Source: CBDHHC01 sp050633205 (GTDB taxonomy: Bacteria; Pseudomonadota; Alphaproteobacteria; Rhizobiales; CBDHHC01). Taken from it: DNA of 47,655 bases. Every line of letters begins with the position of its first letter. Position 1 is the first letter of the stretch. The stretch covers positions 1-47,655 of the forward strand of contig JBOEGA010000060.1 of assembly GCA_050633205.1 (NCBI GenBank). Reading direction: 5' to 3'. The notes below the pieces were generated by a model, which did no database searches, was not told the DNA's origin, and was given only the letters and a program-made list of their open reading frames with translations. Shown here in pieces: positions 42,336-47,655 of the stretch. The translations under genes were made by a program, and so were the position numbers.

Positions 42336-42785
42336 ATGAGACTTGCGTTATACCAGCCAGACATTCCCCAGAACACCGGGACCATACTCAGGCTTGCCGC
42401 CTGCCTGGATGTTACTGTTGATATTATTGGACCTACCGGTTTTGATATGACAGACAGAGCTCTGCGTCGCTCTGGAATGGATTATCTGCGTCATGTTGAA
42501 ATTGTAAGGCATATTTCTTTCAATGAATTTCTGAATACTCTCGATGGCAGCCGCCTGGTTTTGCTTTCCACTCATGCGGAAAAAAGCCATGTAGAATTTG
42601 AATTCAAAAAAACTGATGTACTTATGCTTGGAAGGGAAAGTTCCGGGGCTCCTGAGGAGGTTCACAATATTGCAGAAGAGCGTGTTGCAATCCCGATGAA
42701 GAAAAATCTGCGTTCACTTAATATTGCTATCGCAGCAGCAATGGTACTTGGTGAAGCCCTGAGGCAGACAGACGGTTTTTCCTGA
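42336..42785 (+). CDS. trmL: tRNA (cytidine(34)-2'-O)-methyltransferase
   Basis: This is a 149-residue SPOUT methyltransferase of the TrmL type, which modifies the wobble position of leucine tRNAs. Features are YQPDIPQNTGTILRLAACLDV, GPTGFDMTDRALRRSGMDYL, LMLGRESSGAPEEVH and the trefoil-knot segment VAIPMKKNLRSLNIAIAAAMVLGEALRQ. Full length, with an intact knot. It is divergent from petA, as in other alphaproteobacteria. Confidence 0.95.
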   Translation: MRLALYQPDIPQNTGTILRLAACLDVTVDIIGPTGFDMTDRALRRSGMDYLRHVEIVRHISFNEFLNTLDGSRLVLLSTHAEKSHVEFEFKKTDVLMLGRESSGAPEEVHNIAEERVAIPMKKNLRSLNIAIAAAMVLGEALRQTDGFS

Positions 42786-42798
42786 CCGTCATTTCAGT

Positions 42799-43338
42799 TT
42801 ACTGAGACTGTATGGGCTTTATTTTTACACCAGCGGGAACAGAAACAATATTATTATCGGGACCAGGAGCTTCGCATTTGGCATGACCTGCGGACCAATA
42901 TCTAACGTTTTTCTTCAACCTTACAGCCATATCATCAGAAAAACGGAAATTATCAATCCTGACATTTGTTTTGCCACCCTCAAGAGGAAGAAAATCAATT
43001 TTAAAGGCTGTCAGACCTTTTTTTCCATCCTTTGTAAGTTCATTGAGAGTGATTGTTGCCTGACCTCCTGAATCTCCAGGAGCCGCTTTTGCAAAAAATG
43101 CGTAGTTTTTAAGAAGCGGGTCCGGCTGTTTTAACCAGCAGGTTTTTATATTTTTAGCCACATGACCGTAAAGGGCAATAGGACTGCCCTGAGCTACAGG
43201 ATCATTGATGTGGGTGAAAGATGCATTAGACAAGCTGGACATTTTTGTGAACGGTATATCGGATAAACCTGCACAACCAGCAAGCGAGACAACACACGAT
43301 ACCAACGCTAATTTTTGCGTGCATCTGAATATACGCAC
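42799..43338 (-). CDS. Lipoprotein of unknown function
   Basis: This is a 179-residue lipoprotein with the lipobox LAGC at Cys22. The mature protein has two later cysteines (KTCWLKQ and HAKCEAP) that could form a disulfide, and beta-strand-like repeats: ATITLNEL, FKIDFLPLEGGKTNVRIDNF. I do not recognise the family. It ends convergent to trmL with 13 bases between. Its promoter region is separate from yajQ by about 100 bases. Confidence 0.8.
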   Translation of the reverse strand: MRIFRCTQKLALVSCVVSLAGCAGLSDIPFTKMSSLSNASFTHINDPVAQGSPIALYGHVAKNIKTCWLKQPDPLLKNYAFFAKAAPGDSGGQATITLNELTKDGKKGLTAFKIDFLPLEGGKTNVRIDNFRFSDDMAVRLKKNVRYWSAGHAKCEAPGPDNNIVSVPAGVKIKPIQSQ

Positions 43339-43438
43339 AGCCCCTACCCCGCATCATTAATATTCAACAACAATAAACGTCGATTGATTCGTTAACTTAT
43401 CTGACAGTTTCTATGAGTTAATACGTGTGGTCAAATAA

Positions 43439-43924
43439 TTAATCGCGAAAATTAACATATTGCAGCGGCAATTCTATCTTCATTTGTTTGACATGAGCTA
43501 TGGCTGCCTGAAGGTCATCTCTCTTTTTTCCTGTCACTCTTAATTCGTCACCCTGAATACTAACCTGCACTTTTAATTTTGCGCCTTTAATATCCTTAAC
43601 GATCTTTTTGGCAAGTTCCTTATCTATGCCCTGCTGAATGACTGCGACCTGGCGTACGGATTGTCCGGCTGCATTTTGAGGATCTTTATACTCGATTGCT
43701 CCAGGCTCGATGCCCCTCTTTGCCATATTGCCCTGAAGAAGTTCGTGCATCTGCCTCAGCTTAAGATCATCATCTGCAAACAATGTCAGCTCATTTTCCT
43801 TCAACTCGATTTTGCACGAAGCACCTTTGAAGTCGTAGCGCTGATCCATCTCCTTGGTCATATTCTGAATAGCATTATTGGCCTCAGCCAAATCTGTTTT
43901 GGAGACAATATCAAATGAAGGCAT
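43439..43924 (-). CDS. yajQ: YajQ family nucleotide (c-di-GMP)-binding protein
   Basis: This is a 161-residue YajQ protein with the two-lobed RNP-like fold. Characteristic segments are MPSFDIVSKTDLAEANNAI, ERYDFKGS-like QRYDFKGAS, the KKIVKDIKGAKLKVQVSIQGDELRVTGKKRDDLQAAIA block, and LPLQYVNFRD at the end. YajQ homologues bind cyclic di-GMP in Xanthomonas and act with transcription factors. That suits a window with other c-di-GMP proteins, but the ligand is untested here. Confidence 0.95.
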   Translation of the reverse strand: MPSFDIVSKTDLAEANNAIQNMTKEMDQRYDFKGASCKIELKENELTLFADDDLKLRQMHELLQGNMAKRGIEPGAIEYKDPQNAAGQSVRQVAVIQQGIDKELAKKIVKDIKGAKLKVQVSIQGDELRVTGKKRDDLQAAIAHVKQMKIELPLQYVNFRD

Positions 43925-44196
43925 TATGATCTCTCATTCTGTACTTATATATAAAATGAAAGCCCCGAAAGATACGAGGCTGGATAGTTGTCGGGATTTT
44001 GTCTGAAATATTTATGAAAAGCAATATTATCAAAGAGATTTTGCGGGGGAAACTGGTGATTTCAGGAGATATGCCCGTCTAATGGCATGGATTGCCCAGT
44101 TTACCCAAAAGCTGAACTTAATGCCAAAGCAAGCTGCAGAAGGCAGGATAAACTCCTGCTCTGTAGCCGCATTACTGTGTCTGCTCAAACAGAATA

Positions 44197-44607
44197 TTAA
44201 ATTGAGAATTGAGGCTTAGCAGCAAACTCATCCAACTGGATCTGTTCCCGCTTGTCTCTCTTATCGCGTTCTTCCGCGATTCCTCTCTCTTCAAGCATCT
44301 CGATTTTTTTCAGCTCTTCGTATGAATTTGCCAATTCATCTTTTGCATTTTCAAGACTGTTCTGAAGATCATCGATAGATGAAGCCAGATTGTCTTTTCT
44401 CTGCATTGCTGCTTTCGCAAAAGTGGGATAAGCATAATGGTTAATATCAGAAACGCCTGCGCGCTCCTGCTCGATCTTAATCTGACGGTCAAGATCATCC
44501 AACATGCGCATAAATTCGCTGATCATAACTTCTATATCAGCAACTTTTTGCCGCTTTTCGTCCACTTCAAATCTACGTAACTTAATTAAAGCTTCTCTTG
44601 ATTTCAT
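44197..44607 (-). CDS. fliJ: Flagellar export protein FliJ
   Basis: This is a 136-residue, nearly all-helical protein with heptad patterns over most of its length (about 10-125), as in FliJ. Sequence similarity is weak, so the assignment rests on coiled-coil form, length and position, overlapping fliI by four bases. FliJ sits in the centre of the FliI hexamer and links the export ATPase to the gate protein FlhA. The gene ends a short operon, and a 272-base spacer separates it from yajQ. Confidence 0.85.
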   Translation of the reverse strand: MKSREALIKLRRFEVDEKRQKVADIEVMISEFMRMLDDLDRQIKIEQERAGVSDINHYAYPTFAKAAMQRKDNLASSIDDLQNSLENAKDELANSYEELKKIEMLEERGIAEERDKRDKREQIQLDEFAAKPQFSI

Positions 44608-45953
44608 TGCTCGATACCCTCTACGCTTTCGAACTCTGATGACCTACTAAGCAATATGTGTGCCAGATCATCATAGCTCTCCTGGATAGATCGCTTTTCC
44701 ACCTTGTTTTGAGTAAGAAACTGCTCGAAAAGCGGATGAAAATGTATAGCTTCATCAACTTCCGGGTTGCTTCCAGCCCTGTATGCTCCCAGCCGGATGA
44801 GTTCTTCCATATCCGAATAGGTCGTCATTAGTTTACGTGCTTCACTGATGACAGGAATGTTCTGTTCTGGGACACACTCTGGCATAGTTCGGGACACTGA
44901 CTTCAGAATATTGATGGCGGGGAAACGTCCCCGTTCAGCAATGGCACGTTCCATTACAATGTGACCATCCAATATTCCACGAACTGCGTCAGCGATCGGT
45001 TCATTATGATCGTCGCCTTCAACCAAGACTGTAAACAGGCCTGTTATGGACCCCTTACCTGCTCCTGGTCCGGCGCGCTCAAGAAGTTTGGGCAATTCGG
45101 CGAATACTGTTGGTGTATATCCACGTGTGGTTGGAGGCTCACCACCGGAAAGACCTATTTCCCGCTGAGCCATCGCAAAACGTGTCACACTATCAATCAT
45201 ACAAAGTACGTTTTTGCCATTGTCCCTAAAATACTCGGCAAGTGTCAGGGTAAGGTACGCGGCCTGCCTTCGCATCAGCGCGGCTTCATCTGATGTGGCG
45301 ACGACCAGGATAGATCTTTTCAGACCTTCCTCACCTAATGTATCTTCAATAAATTCCTGAACTTCTCTGCCTCTCTCTCCTACGAGGCCGATAATTGCAA
45401 TGTCACAATCAGCATTTTTCGCAAGCATGGATAAGAGTACAGATTTACCAACACCTGTTCCTGCGAAAATGCCCATTCGCTGACCGTAACAACATGTTGC
45501 GAAACAATTCAGAGCCTTCACCCCCAGATCTACCGGTTGTCCGACTCTTGCCCTTCGATGAGCTTCAGGAGGAGAGTTTTTCAGCAGGCAAGGCTCAACG
45601 CCATTAAGAAGATCACCTTTACCGTCAATAGGTTCACCCAAAGCATTTACGACACGGCCTAACCATTTTTTTGAAGGAAATACAGCGTTCTGTTCGCTAT
45701 CAAGATAGGCTTTGCAACCAACACCCACTCCATCCAGTGTAGAAAACGGAAGTGCGAGAGCATTATTTTTACTGAAACCGACAACCTCACACAAGGTGTC
45801 TTTATGATTGCTCTTTACTATTCGAATTCTTGAACCGATACTCATCAAATGTACCGGCCCGGCAATTTCCACGAGCAACCCACGTATTGCTGAAACACGG
45901 GCAAATACCTGCGTTGTTGGAATTTCAGCTATTTGTTTCAGCAGTTGCTGCAA
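44604..45953 (-). CDS. fliI: Flagellar export ATPase FliI, TTG start
   Basis: This is a 449-residue ATPase that drives flagellar type III export. It has Walker A GIFAGTGVGKSVL, IIGLVGERGREVQEFIED, Walker B VLCMIDSVTRFAMAQREIGLSGGEPPTTRGYTPTVFAELPKLLERAGPG in family order, and the arginine-finger region. The start is TTG at 45953, because GAGGAG lies six bases upstream and no ATG sits nearby in frame. The N-terminal residues MQQLLKQIAEIP are compatible with FliI. It forms an operon with fliJ, and ctrA is divergent 777 bases away. Confidence 0.95.
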   Translation of the reverse strand: MQQLLKQIAEIPTTQVFARVSAIRGLLVEIAGPVHLMSIGSRIRIVKSNHKDTLCEVVGFSKNNALALPFSTLDGVGVGCKAYLDSEQNAVFPSKKWLGRVVNALGEPIDGKGDLLNGVEPCLLKNSPPEAHRRARVGQPVDLGVKALNCFATCCYGQRMGIFAGTGVGKSVLLSMLAKNADCDIAIIGLVGERGREVQEFIEDTLGEEGLKRSILVVATSDEAALMRRQAAYLTLTLAEYFRDNGKNVLCMIDSVTRFAMAQREIGLSGGEPPTTRGYTPTVFAELPKLLERAGPGAGKGSITGLFTVLVEGDDHNEPIADAVRGILDGHIVMERAIAERGRFPAINILKSVSRTMPECVPEQNIPVISEARKLMTTYSDMEELIRLGAYRAGSNPEVDEAIHFHPLFEQFLTQNKVEKRSIQESYDDLAHILLSRSSEFESVEGIEQ

Positions 45954-46729
45954 GTTAATCTCCTCACAAGATCCTCATTTCTATTTCTCTTTACAAAAGA
46001 ACATAAAATAGAAGATCCTGCCAGACCCAGTATTTCAATATCAACGTAATCAAACAAAATGCGATTACTTCGATATTGAAAATTGATTCATATGTCACCG
46101 CCGTATCCTGCGACTTTATAGTACATTATGACATAGATCGCTTAAGCACCCGTAAACCGTTATTTATTTCCGTTTTCCCCTAAAAAGTTAATAAACGTGG
46201 CAAGTGTGCCATAGGGGCATTGGTTAATTTCTGTTAACTTCGTTACATGTATTGATTCGCACATGCGAAAACGGGTGGGGAGAAATTTAACTATTTGTTT
46301 CAAAGTTAATATTCATGCGGGGGCATAAGTTAAGTATTAACAAATAGTTTACCCTGATTTTTGTGATTATATGTGTTGCACTCTGAGTTCTAATGCGTAG
46401 TAAGAGTACAAGTATACATGAGGTTATTAAGTACTATTCATTGTATTCTTGGTTAATATTCAGGTGCTTTCTTTGGAAACGCCTGTTTTTCTGGTGAAGG
46501 TTAACGTTTTGTCATAACTTTTGCCAGAGTTATAGTACGCGTTTCCAGTTATTGAGCGGCTTAAAACTGTGTTTTGGATTTTAATACCTAAAATTAACAT
46601 GAAAATTAGGATTTATTAACCAATCGCATTTAGTTTCTTGAATTGGAATTAACCATTGAACCGGAGGAGAGCAGCGAAATCCGGGGCAGAATCGTCCAGG
46701 CTCGGGCGAAAGATTTATGAGGCTTAGGG
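45954..46729. promoter_or_regulatory. Long divergent regulatory region between fliI and ctrA
   Basis: This 776-base gap has no gene. From 46142 to 46652 it holds sixteen TTAA tetramers, including ggTTAAtttctgTTAAc (46222-46238, N6 spacing) and TTAACCAT (46649-46656), which equals the CtrA half-site of Caulobacter. None of the pairs has the classic N7 spacing. Three GANTC sites (46085, 46254, 46689) occur, about the number expected by chance. Autoregulation of ctrA and control of fliI-fliJ by CtrA are plausible. Confidence 0.5.
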
Positions 46730-47428
46730 ATGAGGGTTCTATTAATAGAGGACGACCGCGCGACGGCGCAGAGCATTGAGTTGATGCTCCAATCTGAGGG
46801 GTTTAACGTTTATACAACTGATCTGGGAGAAGAGGGCGTAGATCTTGGTAAGTTGTATGATTACGATATTATTCTTCTTGATCTGAATTTGCCGGATATG
46901 AGCGGCTATGAAGTATTAAAAACTTTGCGTGTCAGTAAAGTTCAAACGCCAATTCTTATTTTGTCTGGTCTGGCGGGTATTGAAGATAAAGTTCGTGGTC
47001 TGGGATTTGGTGCTGATGACTATCTAACCAAGCCCTTCCATAAGGATGAGCTGGTTGCCCGTATTCATGCAATTGTTCGTCGTTCGAAAGGACATGCACA
47101 GTCTGTTATTGCCACCGGCGACCTGAAAGTTAATCTCGACACTAAAACTGTTGAAGTTAATGGCCAGCGCGTTCATTTGACCGGCAAAGAATATCAGATG
47201 CTTGAACTTCTTTCTTTGCGAAAAGGTACAACTTTGACCAAAGAAATGTTCCTGAATCATTTATACGGCGGTATGGATGAGCCAGAATTAAAAATTATTG
47301 ATGTGTTTATATGTAAACTACGCAAGAAACTTGCGTCTGCAACTGGTGGAAATCACTATATCGAAACAGTATGGGGACGTGGGTATGTTCTTCGTGACCC
47401 AGATGATGCGTCCGAGGTTGCGGCATAG
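46730..47428 (+). CDS. ctrA: Cell-cycle response regulator CtrA
   Basis: This is a 232-residue OmpR-type regulator that matches CtrA almost throughout: MRVLLIEDDRATAQSIELML, phosphoacceptor Asp51 (IILLDLNLPDMSGYEV), the GADDYLTKPFHKDEL segment, and the DNA-binding domain with HLTGKEYQMLELLSLRKGTTLTKEMFLNHLYGG and KIIDVFICKLRKK. CtrA is the master regulator of the alphaproteobacterial cell cycle, or in some orders of motility only. The terminal AA after EVAA resembles the ClpXP-recognised end of Caulobacter CtrA. The start ATG 46730 follows a weak AGG site and a 776-base leader. A strong terminator follows. Confidence 0.97.
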   Translation: MRVLLIEDDRATAQSIELMLQSEGFNVYTTDLGEEGVDLGKLYDYDIILLDLNLPDMSGYEVLKTLRVSKVQTPILILSGLAGIEDKVRGLGFGADDYLTKPFHKDELVARIHAIVRRSKGHAQSVIATGDLKVNLDTKTVEVNGQRVHLTGKEYQMLELLSLRKGTTLTKEMFLNHLYGGMDEPELKIIDVFICKLRKKLASATGGNHYIETVWGRGYVLRDPDDASEVAA

Positions 47429-47451
47429 TAAGAGAATAAAGTCTGTTTGTA

Positions 47452-47488
47452 AAAAAGCCCTTTTGATGTCTGGTCAAAAGGGCTTTTT
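47452..47488 (+). terminator. Rho-independent terminator of ctrA
   Basis: AAAAAGCCCTTTTGA pairs with TCAAAAGGGCTTTTT (15 bp, 7-base loop) and is flanked by A/T runs. The last 167 bases of the window hold only a short stem (47602-47610 with 47621-47629) and no visible gene. Confidence 0.92.
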
Positions 47489-47655
47489 ATTTGCTTTTCC
47501 TGATGTGGCAAACAAATACATAAAACTGCTCCTGGCTAGCAGAACAGAGCAAAGCGTTTCATATGTAAATTGAAGAGAAACAGGAACAGGTATTGCGGGA
47601 TATGAAGGGAACAGAAGCACTCCCTTCATTTAGATGTACTAGCCTCGACAAGATC

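Noticed and set aside
46085..46693. GANTC methylation sites in the ctrA upstream region
   Set aside because: Three sites in 776 bases is the number expected at random, so no enrichment can be claimed.
47298..47573. Frame overlapping the end of ctrA
   Set aside because: It lies in a shifted frame of ctrA and runs through the ctrA terminator hairpin.

Overview
This window is chromosomal DNA from an alphaproteobacterium of moderate to low GC content. The evidence is a full-length CtrA master regulator divergent from fliI-fliJ, a petABC cytochrome bc1 operon next to trmL, the rplY-pth-ychF block, short alphaproteobacterial-style intergenic palindromes, and Lgt-MidA-PgeF in a row. I cannot fix the order. 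There is no rRNA, tRNA, CRISPR array, intact transposase or prophage. The DNA is mostly vertically inherited core genome with a few lineage-specific loci.

Layout. 0-3.6 kb: a secreted Cys-rich repeat protein, a hotdog thioesterase overlapping a TetR regulator, and an epoxide-hydrolase-like enzyme. 3.6-9.7 kb: a minus-strand group made of a DUF371-RsmI fusion, a KamB/NpmA-like 16S rRNA A1408 methyltransferase relative, a membrane-embedded spermidine synthase, an anchored protein with an EF-hand-like loop, and a GNAT protein. A divergent speD follows. 9.7-18.2 kb: a REC-GGDEF-EAL protein, YciA, a GST, a MarR regulator, and a histidine kinase/response regulator pair whose output domain looks like a degenerate EAL fold. 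18.2-25 kb: a TAXI-type TRAP transporter, ybjN-proC, an esterase, and a lipoprotein carrying an orphan RskA-C-like domain. 25.1-26.1 kb: a gene-free, repeat-rich kilobase with two palindromic repeats and a GC-rich, stem-forming stretch. 26-35 kb: a MOSC protein, UbiK, Lgt, MidA, PgeF, a lipoprotein, Prs, L25, Pth and YchF. 35-39 kb: a GT39-like glycosyltransferase, then mtnP-apt-mtnA. 39-43 kb: petABC, divergent trmL and a lipoprotein. 43-47.6 kb: YajQ, FliJ, FliI, a long regulatory intergenic region and ctrA.

How the genes connect. SpeD and spermidine synthase make spermidine and release methylthioadenosine. MtnP, Apt and MtnA, 30 kb away, salvage it, and Prs supplies the PRPP that Apt needs. 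Two adjacent methyltransferases, one RsmI-like (the family target is C1402) and one KamB/NpmA-like (the family target is A1408), resemble enzymes that modify the same decoding-centre helix of 16S rRNA. One is fused to a DUF371 domain that I know mainly from archaea. This pair is the best candidate for an undescribed system. A second theme is signalling: a hybrid c-di-GMP cyclase/phosphodiesterase with a dead receiver, a response regulator with a degenerate EAL-like output, YajQ, and CtrA with the flagellar ATPase.
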